From Clostridia bacterium (lineage in GTDB: Bacteria; Bacillota; Peptococcia; DRI-13; UBA5745), in NCBI GenBank assembly GCA_018434325.1, contig JAHDPO010000007.1:186001-250000 (forward strand): a stretch of 64,000 nucleotides of DNA. Reading direction: 5' to 3'. Position 1 is the stretch's first letter. Every line of letters begins with the position of its first letter. Below, piece by piece: positions 8,222 to 15,899 of this stretch. Made by a program: the position numbers and the translations under genes. The notes under the pieces are model-generated. The model made no database searches. It was not told where the DNA came from and worked only from the letters and a program-made list of their open reading frames with translations.

Positions 8222-9955
8222 TTACTGCAGTTCATGCTGGCAGCGGTTGGTGTAAGTCGTATGCAGCAGCTTATGGGATACGGGGCCTAAAGGCGCCTGC
8301 AGGTAATCGGCATAGAGCTTTTGAATAGCGGGATTTTCATGGGACTTACGGAACTCTGACTTTTGATCCACTTCATACAGCCCCTGAATCCGCTTTTCCC
8401 GCACCGCATTGGTGGTGCCGTAAGGCTGGCCGCCGCCGCCGATGCAGCCGCCGGGGCAGCACATCACCTCAATAAACGTATAGTCGGCTTCCCCTGCGGC
8501 AATAGCTTCCATGATCTGCTTGGCATGGGCCAGGCCGTGAGCGACCGCCACTTTAACCTCTGTGCCGCCCAGATCCACACTGGAGGCCTTAACCCCTTCC
8601 ATGCCCCGGACGCCTTCAAATTCCAGCTTCTCAAGGGTCTGGCCGGTAACGACTTCATAAACCGTCCGTAAAGCAGCTTCCATAACGCCGCCGGTGGCGC
8701 CGAAAATAGCGGCGGCGCCGGTGGAAATACCCAACGGCAAATCAAACTCGCCATCTTCCAGACTGTTGAAATCGATACCTTCATGCTTGAACATCCGGCC
8801 CAGCTCCCGGGTAGTCAGCACCGCATCCACATCCCGGTAGCCGCTGTCTCGCATTTCCGGCCTGGCTGCTTCATATTTCTTCGCCGTGCAGGGCATCACC
8901 GAAACCACATAGATGTCTTTCGGATCGATGCCGCTGATCTTGGCATAGTAGGATTTGGCCATAGCTCCAAACATCTGCTGGGGTGATTTACAGCTGGAGA
9001 CATGGGGCAGCAGCTCCGGATAAAAATGCTCAATATATTTGATCCAGCCGGGGCTGCAGGAAGTGATCATCGGCAATACGCCGCCGGTTTGCAGCCGCTG
9101 CAATAGTTCGTGGCCTTCTTCCATGATGGTGAGGTCGGCGGCAAAATCCGTATCAAATACCCGGTCAAAGCCCAGCAAACGCAGAGCCGACACCAGCTTG
9201 GAGGTGGCAATGGAACCGGAAGGCCGGCCAAACTCTTCGGCAATCGATACCCGCACTGAGGGAGCCACCTGAACCACCACATGCTTATCGGGATCGCCCA
9301 AGGCCTCCCATACCTTATCGGTTTCATCCTTTTCGTAAATTGCGCCTACGGGACAGGCCAATACGCATTGGCCGCATAAAACGCAGGCCACATCCTTTAA
9401 TTCTTTGCCGTATTCCGGCGTCACGCCGATATCCAATCCCCGGTTGTGGCTGTATAGAATGCCCACCTCCTGGACATGGTGGCAAACCTCGGCGCAGCGG
9501 CCGCATTTGATGCATTTATTGGGATCGCGCACCAGAGAGGGTGTGGAAAAATCCAAGGGCAAACGCTTGGTATTTTTGACTCCCTGTACCTCTTTCATCC
9601 CTAGCTTGAAGGCCAGTTGGCGCAGTTCGCATTCGCCGCTGCGGATACAGGTCAGGCATTCCTGGGGATGGTCGGCCAGAATCAATTCGACGATGGTCCG
9701 CACCGTTTCCCGCACCCGGGGAGAATTGGTGGTAATCTTCATTCCTTCGGCAATTTTTGTCGAACAGGAGGCAACCAGGTTTTTGACGCCCTCCACCTCA
9801 ACTGCGCAAACCCGGCAATTTGCTTTGACCTTTTGGTCGGGATGGTTGCAGAGACTGGGCAAGGAAATGCCATTAAGCTTGGCTGCTTCCATAATCGTAA
9901 TGTTTTCCGGCACGCTGATCGTTCTTTTATTGATCGTGATCTCAACCATTGCCAT
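8222..9955 (-). CDS. hydA: [FeFe] hydrogenase catalytic subunit of NADH-linked trimeric enzyme
   Basis: A 577-residue subunit that makes or consumes H2. Domains in order: 2Fe-2S ferredoxin (Cys36, 47, 50, 64); NuoG-type His-Cys cluster (His96, Cys100, 103, 109); two 4Fe-4S motifs (Cys148, 151, 154, 158 and Cys191, 194, 197, 201); then the H-cluster domain with L1 TSCSPGW (298-304), L2 MPCTAKKYE (354-362) and L3 EVMCCPGGC (496-504), and the small-subunit-like tail. L1 has Ser where many enzymes have a second Cys, and L3 has an extra Cys. The true start is the ATG at 9955, sharing a TGATG with the hydB stop; a longer open frame upstream is only hydB in another frame. Neighbours hydB and hydC make this the NADH-linked, possibly electron-bifurcating, complex. 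Confidence 0.95.
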   Translation of the reverse strand: MAMVEITINKRTISVPENITIMEAAKLNGISLPSLCNHPDQKVKANCRVCAVEVEGVKNLVASCSTKIAEGMKITTNSPRVRETVRTIVELILADHPQECLTCIRSGECELRQLAFKLGMKEVQGVKNTKRLPLDFSTPSLVRDPNKCIKCGRCAEVCHHVQEVGILYSHNRGLDIGVTPEYGKELKDVACVLCGQCVLACPVGAIYEKDETDKVWEALGDPDKHVVVQVAPSVRVSIAEEFGRPSGSIATSKLVSALRLLGFDRVFDTDFAADLTIMEEGHELLQRLQTGGVLPMITSCSPGWIKYIEHFYPELLPHVSSCKSPQQMFGAMAKSYYAKISGIDPKDIYVVSVMPCTAKKYEAARPEMRDSGYRDVDAVLTTRELGRMFKHEGIDFNSLEDGEFDLPLGISTGAAAIFGATGGVMEAALRTVYEVVTGQTLEKLEFEGVRGMEGVKASSVDLGGTEVKVAVAHGLAHAKQIMEAIAAGEADYTFIEVMCCPGGCIGGGGQPYGTTNAVREKRIQGLYEVDQKSEFRKSHENPAIQKLYADYLQAPLGPVSHKLLHTTYTNRCQHELQ

Positions 9956-11238
9956 CAGGCGCTCTCCTCTCCGTATAAATCTTCTTCTCCGTCCTTGCAG
10001 CGGCTGCAGTATTCCTCGCCGTAATAATGCAGAGATGAAATTACGCTGTTGCCCGCTGCCTGGCCCAAGCCGCAAAATGAAGCATTTTGCATGACCCTGG
10101 TGTAGCGTTCCAGATTTTGAACATCTTTCATCACCGCCTGGCCGGCGATGAGCTTCTCCATAATAATCTGGGCCTGGCGCAGCCCTTCCCGGCAGGGGGT
10201 ACACTTGCCGCAGCTTTCATGAAGGAAGAAGTTGATACGGTTGCTGACGTTATCTAAAATTGAACGGGTATCATCCAAAACGAAGACTGCTCCGGAACCG
10301 ATAGTGATTCCCGCCCGGGCGCAAGCCCCGTATTCCAAAGGCACATCCAGCATTTCCTCCGGTATCAAAACACCGGAGGCGCCTCCGATATTCACTGCCT
10401 TGACCTTACGGCCGGGCTTAGGGCCGCCGCCATATTCGTAAACAATATCCCGGAAGCTAGCGCCAAAAGGCACTTCCACCAAACCCCGGAACCTGATATC
10501 ACCGGATAAAGAGATCAATTTGGTGCCGGGGCTATCCTCCGTACCCAGACTGCGATACCAAAGAGCGCCCTTTTCCATGATTTTCGGAATATTGCTCAAG
10601 GTCTCCACGTTGTTGATCAAGGTCGGCTTGCCCCATAAGCCCTGCTGCGTGGGATAGGGAGGTTTCACCTGCGGCCTGCCTTTACGCCCTTCGATGGAAG
10701 ACAAGAGAGCCGTCTCCTCGCCGCAAAGATAGCTGCCGGCGCCGGAAAACAATTCAATATCCAGGCTGAAGCCGCTGCCCAGGATATTCTCTCCCAAAAG
10801 GCCTGCTCTTTTGGCTTGGGCAATGCTCTCTCTCATCACGCTGCGGGGCTCGTCGTATTCGTGGCGCACGTAGAGGATTCCCCGGGAAGCGCCGGCCAGA
10901 TAAGCGGCTATGGTGACGCCTTCCAGCAGCTGAAAGGGCAGGTGGGTCATAATATAACGATCCTTAAAGGTACCCGGCTCGCCTTCGTCGGCATTGATGA
11001 TAATATAACGCTCCTGCTCCTGATTGCTGCGAACCATTTCTATTTTTAGCCCTGTAGGAAAGGAAGCTCCGCCCCGGCCTTTCAAGCCGGCTTCTTTGAG
11101 CACATAGACGGACTCCCGGGGGTCTGCGGCCAAAACCTTCGCCAGAGCTCCGTAGCCGCCCCGGCTGCGGTATAAGTCCAAATCCACGTACTCCCGGTTT
11201 TCAACGTTAAAGACCAGCTGACAATCTATCATGCTCAT
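9955..11238 (-). CDS. hydB: NuoF-like NADH and FMN subunit of the hydrogenase
   Basis: A 427-residue flavoprotein homologous to NuoF that binds NADH and FMN and passes electrons to HydA. Motifs: GRGGASFPTG (54-63), the glycine-rich GAGSYLCGEETAL (166-178), and 4Fe-4S ligands Cys343, 346, 349 and 389 (SCGKCTPC and SFCG). It lacks both the N-terminal thioredoxin-like domain and the long C-terminal ferredoxin domain found in HydB of Thermotoga-type enzymes, so it is the short form, with only a 40-residue tail carrying two extra Cys (YCSRCKDG). That matters because those extra clusters have been linked to ferredoxin use in bifurcating enzymes. Start ATG 11238 overlaps the hydC stop by four bases. 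Confidence 0.94.
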   Translation of the reverse strand: MSMIDCQLVFNVENREYVDLDLYRSRGGYGALAKVLAADPRESVYVLKEAGLKGRGGASFPTGLKIEMVRSNQEQERYIIINADEGEPGTFKDRYIMTHLPFQLLEGVTIAAYLAGASRGILYVRHEYDEPRSVMRESIAQAKRAGLLGENILGSGFSLDIELFSGAGSYLCGEETALLSSIEGRKGRPQVKPPYPTQQGLWGKPTLINNVETLSNIPKIMEKGALWYRSLGTEDSPGTKLISLSGDIRFRGLVEVPFGASFRDIVYEYGGGPKPGRKVKAVNIGGASGVLIPEEMLDVPLEYGACARAGITIGSGAVFVLDDTRSILDNVSNRINFFLHESCGKCTPCREGLRQAQIIMEKLIAGQAVMKDVQNLERYTRVMQNASFCGLGQAAGNSVISSLHYYGEEYCSRCKDGEEDLYGEESA

Positions 11239-11705
11239 TGCTCTCCCCCCTCCCTTAAGCTGCGAATAACGGCTACGGCCTCTTCCGGCGTCAGATTGCC
11301 ATACACCTGATGATCAACCTTGATCGCCGGCGATTTATAGCAGGATCCCAGGCAGCTGACCTTTTCCAGGCTGATCAGCCCGTCTGCGGTGGTCTCTCCC
11401 GCCTCGATACCCAATTCCTGCTGAATAGCCTCCATAATGGCCGTTCTCCCGGCATTTTCACAAGGGGCATTGCCGCATATGCGAATAAGGTGCCGGCCTC
11501 TTGGCTTAAGAGATATTTCCGTATAGAAAGATGCCGTGGAATAAACGCGGCAGCGGGAGACCTTCATCGACCGGGCAATAGCCCTCACCGCTTCTTCACT
11601 GACGTAATTCCGGGGACTGGCATCCTGTACCGCTAAAAGCACCTGTAGAAGAGGCGCTTTTTCGTTGCCCATTTGCCCGACGATTTCCTGTACAACAGCT
11701 TGCAT
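11235..11705 (-). CDS. hydC: NuoE-like 2Fe-2S subunit of the hydrogenase
   Basis: A 156-residue thioredoxin-like ferredoxin homologous to NuoE. The 2Fe-2S ligands are Cys77 and Cys82 (CGNAPC) and Cys118 and Cys122 (CLGSC). The N-terminal helical part is typical of the family. It is the first gene of the hydC-hydB-hydA operon, which is driven by the promoter at 11809-11837. The ribosome site GGAGGAGAAAGACGG leads directly into the start at 11705. Confidence 0.94.
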   Translation of the reverse strand: MQAVVQEIVGQMGNEKAPLLQVLLAVQDASPRNYVSEEAVRAIARSMKVSRCRVYSTASFYTEISLKPRGRHLIRICGNAPCENAGRTAIMEAIQQELGIEAGETTADGLISLEKVSCLGSCYKSPAIKVDHQVYGNLTPEEAVAVIRSLREGGEQ

Positions 11706-11808
11706 CCGTCTTTCTCCTCCTGCCCTTCAAGCTTACCGAACCGACTTTTCAGCCGGCTCCGCCGTTTTCCCGGCCGGCACTGCGCCGGCGCGGCGGCCGT
11801 TTTTTTGT

Positions 11809-11837
11809 AGTGTACATGGCTCTTTTGCCTTATGCAA
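11809..11837 (-). promoter_or_regulatory. Promoter of the hydCBA operon
   Basis: Minus strand TTGCAT (11832-11837), 17-base spacer, TACACT (11809-11814). The roughly 100-base leader between this promoter and hydC is G+C rich with overlapping GCCGGC palindromes. I could not find a clear Rex operator here. Confidence 0.55.
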
Positions 11838-11931
11838 GCATAGTTTTTTATTTGACAGGCTGTGCCGAAAACTTGTTTATGTTCCTTTCCTTACCCGTTC
11901 ATCTTCGTCAAATATTTAACGATCTCCGCCA

Positions 11932-11988
11932 ATAAAAAAACAAGAGGCCTCCCAGCGCAGTGGATCATCCTGCGATGAGAGGCTTCTT
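11932..11988 (-). terminator. Terminator of rex
   Basis: On the minus strand the arm AAGAAGCCTCTC pairs with GGGAGGCCTCTT, an inner CGCAG/CTGCG pair extends the stem, and GTTTTTTTATT follows. It separates rex from the hyd operon promoter. Confidence 0.8.
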
Positions 11989-12041
11989 ATCCCGCCCCTT
12001 GCTTCGATTCAGCCGCCGAGGGCTGGGGCCGTTTTTTCTTA

Positions 12042-12704
12042 TTAGAGAGGCTTGGACCGCTTTTGAGTTTTTTCCTTTTTGCGCTTCATTTCATAGGCCA
12101 AAGTCATCAGGCTTTCGCTCAAGTGAATATTTTCGATGGATACATCCTCCGGCACATCCAATTCTACGGAGGCAAAATTCCAGATGCCCTTTATTCCCAA
12201 ATCCACTACCCGCTGCATCACATCCTGGGCATAGATTCGCGGCACGGTGATGACGGCAATATCCACGGAATGCCGCTTCACAAAATCTTCAAGCTGATCA
12301 TAATGCTGAATATCGATTCCTTTGATTTGCTTCCCTATCAAATGGGGGTTGGCGTCAAAAACACCAATGATCTGAAACCCTCTCTTTTCAAAGCTGCTGT
12401 GTTTGGCTATCGCCTGGCCCAAGTTGCCGGCGCCGATCAAAGCCATATTATAGGTGCGGTCAAGCCCCAATATACAGCCGATCTCCTGCAGCAGGCTGGC
12501 CACATCATAACCGTAGCCTTGCAGTCCAAAGCCGCCAAAATGGAAAAAATCCTGCCGCACTTGGGAAGAGGTAATCCCCAACCGCTGGCTCAAATCTTTT
12601 GAGGATACCCTGCTGATCCTCATTTGTTGAAGAGTGGAGAGATAGCGGTAATATTTAGGCAAACGCCGGATCAGGGCATTCGATACTTTTTTTTCGCAGT
12701 TCAC
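12042..12704 (-). CDS. rex: Redox-sensing transcriptional repressor Rex
   Basis: A 220-residue homodimeric repressor that senses the NADH/NAD ratio. The N-terminal winged helix (about 1-80; SSQVRQDFFHFGGFG is the recognition region typical of Rex) is followed by a Rossmann domain with GAGNLGQAIA and a C-terminal swapped helix. I chose a GTG start at 12704: GGAGG lies seven bases upstream, and the 21 residues before it in the longer frame do not look like Rex. Being next to hydCBA fits the usual control of fermentative hydrogenases by Rex, but the operator itself was not found by eye. Confidence 0.94.
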   Translation of the reverse strand: MNCEKKVSNALIRRLPKYYRYLSTLQQMRISRVSSKDLSQRLGITSSQVRQDFFHFGGFGLQGYGYDVASLLQEIGCILGLDRTYNMALIGAGNLGQAIAKHSSFEKRGFQIIGVFDANPHLIGKQIKGIDIQHYDQLEDFVKRHSVDIAVITVPRIYAQDVMQRVVDLGIKGIWNFASVELDVPEDVSIENIHLSESLMTLAYEMKRKKEKTQKRSKPL

Positions 12705-12781
12705 TGTTTTTCCTCCACCATTGCTTATTATCGGCAGCACGACCCCATCATATTCTGCAAGAAACAAGAAATTTGAATACT

Positions 12782-12810
12782 AGTATAGTCAAAATCAGGG
12801 TCTTTGTCGA
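12782..12810 (-). promoter_or_regulatory. Promoter of rex
   Basis: Minus strand TCGACA (12805-12810), 17-base spacer, TATACT (12782-12787), about 80 bases before the GTG start of rex. Confidence 0.6.
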
Positions 12811-13138
12811 TAACATAAACTAAAAAGTGCAGAACAAGAATCTGCGGGAACCGGCACAGACCCGGCCCCTTTAGCTAAATGTGCAAAATTTTCTTAGCTT
12901 ACAGCCTCGTCAGGCGATTTTGCGCAAAATTTGAAGTTTAAAGTGTCCAAAACCCACTTAATGAATCCAGTCACTCCTTTTTCACTGTATCTAGCGCATC
13001 AGCCGGATCGATCACCCTATTGTTGAGAGACCGCACACTTTAAACTTGCATTTTTGCTCATTTGGTTCCGCCTTAGTCCCGTGGGCTCTGCAAAGCTGAA
13101 AAATTGAGCAAAGTTGCCCCCCAATGGGGCCTGCGCCG
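12811..13138. other. Gene-free 330-bp stretch with palindromes and a 13-bp inverted repeat
   Basis: I see no credible gene here. It holds a perfect 14-bp palindrome, ATTTTGCGCAAAAT (12917-12930), and a perfect 13-bp inverted repeat, AAGTTTAAAGTGT at 12934-12946 against ACACTTTAAACTT at 13035-13047. The match continues more loosely through a GCAAAA word on the outer side of each arm, so the arms reach about 23 bp. The 88 bases between the arms contain no ribosome site or convincing open frame. It could be a remnant of a small transposable element or a regulatory region. Confidence 0.5.
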
Positions 13139-13174
13139 CGAAAAGAAGCTGCCGCAAATATTTGCAACAGCTCC
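13139..13174 (-). terminator. Terminator of the LysM gene
   Basis: The palindrome GCAAATATTTGC (13154-13165) forms the tip. The flanking arms pair fully only in the minus-strand RNA, where two G-U pairs replace plus-strand mismatches. TTCTTTTCG follows on the minus strand. Confidence 0.65.
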
Positions 13175-13219
13175 TGATCTTTATGATGCATTATTTTTCT
13201 TCTTCCCTAGGGCTTAATG

Positions 13220-14416
13220 TCAGTTAACTTCCACCTGTACCGTAAGCTCCAGGCCGGTGGCCAGATTCTGAGCGGTAATGCTATAGATGCCGCTATAGAC
13301 CTGATAACCGTCATCATCGGTAAGGTTCCATATTTCATTGATTCTTTGCGTAGCGTCAGGCATTATGGTGATTATCCGGCCAAAAGGACTAAAGCTTTGA
13401 TGCCGGGAATAGCGCCAAACCTCTTGATTATAAACGTTTCTGACCACGATCTCCACCAGCTGGCTGGAGTTGTAGCGGAGACTGACCGGCGCACTGGTGA
13501 TGTTGGTTTTTGACAGCATAATCTGCACCGATTGATTAGAACGGTAAACCCGCCGGTCTGTATAAAGGATCTGGCGTAAGCCATTGGAAACACCGGAGTT
13601 TACCGGCAGGCTGGGAGAGACTTGAGGCTGTTGCCCGCAATATACGCCCAGCAGGTTCCAGGTGCGGCCGTCGACTATGCCGGAAGGATAAATGCCGTTA
13701 TCCTGCTGGAAATTCCGTAAGGACTGCTGCAAACGGGCATTGAATATGCCGTCGTCAGGACCGGTATAGTAACCTTGGGCCCTCAGCAGCTGCTGTACCA
13801 GCACAACCGCCGGACCACGGCTGCCAGGCCGCAAAATGGGACAAAAGTATTCCTGGGGCGGGAAAACAGGCTGCGGCGGTCTGGGCTGCGGCCGGGGAGG
13901 TCTCGGTTGGGGTTGAGGCGGCCTCGGTTGGGGAGGTCTCGGTTGAGGCGGCCTCGGCTGGGGTTGAGGCGGTCTCGGTTGAGGTGGCCTTGGCTGGGGT
14001 TGAGGCGGTCTCGGCTGGGGTTGAGGTGGTCTCGGACCGCCACCATTGCCACCGCCTCCGGGGGGTCTGCCGCCACCATTGCCACCGCCTCCGGGGGGTC
14101 TGCCGCCGCCATTGCCATTGCCTCCGGGAGGTCTGCCATTACCATTGCCACCGCCTCCGGGAGGTCTGCCATTACCATTGCCATTGCCTCCGGGAGGTCT
14201 GCCATTACCATTGCCATTGCCTCCGGGAGGTCTGCCATTGCCGTTGCCATTGCCATTGCCGCCGGGCTCCATAACGGGAATCATAATTATCTGTCCCGCC
14301 ATCAATTCTGCATTTGGGCTAAGGTTATTGGCTGCCGCCAGCTGCTCTGCCGACAATCCCCACATGGCTGCTATAGAAAATAAGGTATCACCCTGTTGGA
14401 CAGTATATTGCCGCAT
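13220..14416 (-). CDS. LysM, Gly/Asn/Pro-repeat, peptidoglycan-binding and BsuPI protein
   Basis: A 398-residue envelope or spore-surface protein without a signal peptide. Domains in order: LysM (1-48, YTVQQGDTLFSIAAMWGLS); a linker of GGNGNGNGRPP-type repeats (about 52-130) and then PQPQPRPP-type repeats (about 130-185); a peptidoglycan-binding type 1 domain (about 190-265, GSRGPAVVLVQQLLRAQGYY); and a C-terminal BsuPI-like domain (about 280-398), related to the Bacillus intracellular proteinase inhibitor. LysM without a signal peptide is common in spore coat and cortex proteins of Clostridia. The start at ATG 14416 follows AGAGGAG, but the ATG lies inside a 16-bp hairpin (see 14402-14469). 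The repetitive linker creates long false open frames on the other strand. Confidence 0.88.
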   Translation of the reverse strand: MRQYTVQQGDTLFSIAAMWGLSAEQLAAANNLSPNAELMAGQIIMIPVMEPGGNGNGNGNGRPPGGNGNGNGRPPGGNGNGNGRPPGGGGNGNGRPPGGNGNGGGRPPGGGGNGGGRPPGGGGNGGGPRPPQPQPRPPQPQPRPPQPRPPQPQPRPPQPRPPQPRPPQPQPRPPRPQPRPPQPVFPPQEYFCPILRPGSRGPAVVLVQQLLRAQGYYTGPDDGIFNARLQQSLRNFQQDNGIYPSGIVDGRTWNLLGVYCGQQPQVSPSLPVNSGVSNGLRQILYTDRRVYRSNQSVQIMLSKTNITSAPVSLRYNSSQLVEIVVRNVYNQEVWRYSRHQSFSPFGRIITIMPDATQRINEIWNLTDDDGYQVYSGIYSITAQNLATGLELTVQVEVN

Positions 14417-14469
14417 ATCATCAACTCCTCTACCCTTACTTCGCGTTTTATCCTATGCGGCAATATACT
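14402..14469 (-). promoter_or_regulatory. 16-bp perfect hairpin trapping the LysM start codon
   Basis: Positions 14402-14417 and 14454-14469 are perfect inverted repeats of 16 bp with a 36-base loop. In the LysM mRNA the 3' arm contains the ATG start (14416-14414) and the loop contains the ribosome site. When folded, the start codon would be paired, so translation should be low. This looks like a translational switch or RNA thermometer-like element. Confidence 0.7.
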
Positions 14470-14519
14470 TTTATGAGCCAGTCTCAAAAAATCTTTATAG
14501 GAGTATATCTCCAAATTTT

Positions 14520-15899
14520 TTATTTTTCGGCTAAAGCCTCCACAGCCTGCATCCAAAATACCGGCTGTCTGGGGTCTGCAAACCTCAGTCTATATAGGGC
14601 TTTTAAGCCGGGCAGCTCCACATGGCTGCCCAATGTGCCGGTGATGGTGGGCAAAAGCCCCGCCGGAAAAAATATTTGATTGCCAGGGCAGGGCCCATCA
14701 GGCAGCGGCCTTTCCTGATCATCACCGGTCAGTATGAGGCCTGCAGGCTTCAGCGTCAAAACCCCTGTTCCCCATGGCCGGGCCTGGAAATCCTCTTTCA
14801 GCAAAACCTCTATCTCCACTGCCGCTTGGGCTATAGCCGGCATTGCTGCCTGGGCTGCGGCCGGCGTTGCCGCTGACGTTGCCGCCTCTTCTGCCGCTGC
14901 TCCGCTCTGCTCTGCCTTCTTCACTGCGGTTTGTGCTTCCTCTCCCTGCTGCCCCAACCTTCTTTTGAGACAAGCTCCCTGCCAGTCATACCAAAGAGGT
15001 ATACTTGCCAGAGCCTCACCAGGCCAGGCAAAGCCTGCTGCCGGCTGCAACCGATTATGGCCGGTCATCTGCACCGTAAAACCGCAATGCCCGCAAATCA
15101 AGCTCTCCCCTTGGGAAAGCATCACAAAATCCTGGCCGCAAGCGGGACAGCGGTGCAAAAGCTTTTCCAGCCCCTCCGCCGGCCGACTGCTTTTATAGGC
15201 AGCACCTTTTTCCAGCTGCCATTGATGGTCATTATAGTCAAGAGCCTGGATAATCTTTTGATAAACTTCTTCCGCCGTCTGCCCGGCGATTTCTTCCCGG
15301 GTAAGCAACAGCCGGCATTGCACTTCTATGGGCCCCCGGCGTTTTTCCTTTGTCCATAGAGGCCGCCCCAGGCTAACGCCCTCCTCCTTGACGATAACAA
15401 CCGGTATGCCGAAAGATTTCACCAATTTGCCTACGGAAGGAGCAACATAACCCAACCGGCCCGTCAAAGCCATCCGCCCCTCGGGATATAAGCCTATGGA
15501 AGCGCCTGCCGCCACCGCCCGTTTCATGGCGATAACGCTTTTGGCTTCCACAAAGAACTGGCTCTTTGGTATCTGTTGCAATATCTTAATAATTAAAGCC
15601 CCCCACCAGGTAGCCATGAAGGAATTAGACATTACATAATGAATCCTCTTGGGAAAAAACGCAATAGTCATGATGGGAGCGTCAAAATAAGAAGCATGAT
15701 TGCCTAAAACAACCCAAGGCTGATCCTTGATCTCTTGCAGGCGGGAATCCACGGTGATCCGCATTTGATGAAACAGCTTCAAATAAAGCCAAACCAGCGC
15801 CATCACCGGCGCCAAAATGCATAATATCCACAAAGGGTAACGGACATCGTAACGTTCTTTTTCCCGCCGGCTCTCTGTTTTGCCTCCCTCTTTATTCAT
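14520..15899 (-). CDS. 1-acylglycerol-3-phosphate acyltransferase-like protein with zinc ribbon
   Basis: A 459-residue protein with a PlsC-type acyltransferase domain: one or two N-terminal membrane segments (about 22-45), the catalytic box NHASYFD (His68, Asp73) and the second box YPEGR (138-142). After about residue 245 comes a zinc ribbon (CPACG then CGHCG), then an Ala-rich linker and a C-terminal beta-rich domain of unknown role. Plain PlsC proteins are about 200-250 residues, so the second half is an addition, perhaps regulating or locating the enzyme. It likely acylates lysophosphatidate at the membrane. ATG 15899 overlaps the end of the nucleotidyltransferase gene by eight bases; an ATG seven codons earlier lacks a ribosome site. 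Confidence 0.82.
   Translation of the reverse strand: MNKEGGKTESRREKERYDVRYPLWILCILAPVMALVWLYLKLFHQMRITVDSRLQEIKDQPWVVLGNHASYFDAPIMTIAFFPKRIHYVMSNSFMATWWGALIIKILQQIPKSQFFVEAKSVIAMKRAVAAGASIGLYPEGRMALTGRLGYVAPSVGKLVKSFGIPVVIVKEEGVSLGRPLWTKEKRRGPIEVQCRLLLTREEIAGQTAEEVYQKIIQALDYNDHQWQLEKGAAYKSSRPAEGLEKLLHRCPACGQDFVMLSQGESLICGHCGFTVQMTGHNRLQPAAGFAWPGEALASIPLWYDWQGACLKRRLGQQGEEAQTAVKKAEQSGAAAEEAATSAATPAAAQAAMPAIAQAAVEIEVLLKEDFQARPWGTGVLTLKPAGLILTGDDQERPLPDGPCPGNQIFFPAGLLPTITGTLGSHVELPGLKALYRLRFADPRQPVFWMQAVEALAEK

Noticed and set aside
8222-10204. 660-residue version of HydA starting near 10204
   Set aside because: The extra 83 residues are hydB sequence in another frame and have no ribosome site; the ATG at 9955 with GGAGAGGAG fits.
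11706-11931. Rex operator in front of hydC
   Set aside because: Words such as CATAAACAAG on the minus strand look like half sites, but no full TTGTTAA-N4-TTAACAA type palindrome is present. Position alone is not enough to call it.
12950-13034. Short plus-strand ORF (22 codons) inside the inverted repeat
   Set aside because: No ribosome site and no hydrophobic or toxin-like pattern, unlike the peptide at 35192-35269.
13775-14534. Long open frames on the plus strand opposite the LysM gene
   Set aside because: They come from the Gly/Asn/Pro repeat linker read in reverse, with no ribosome sites and extreme composition.
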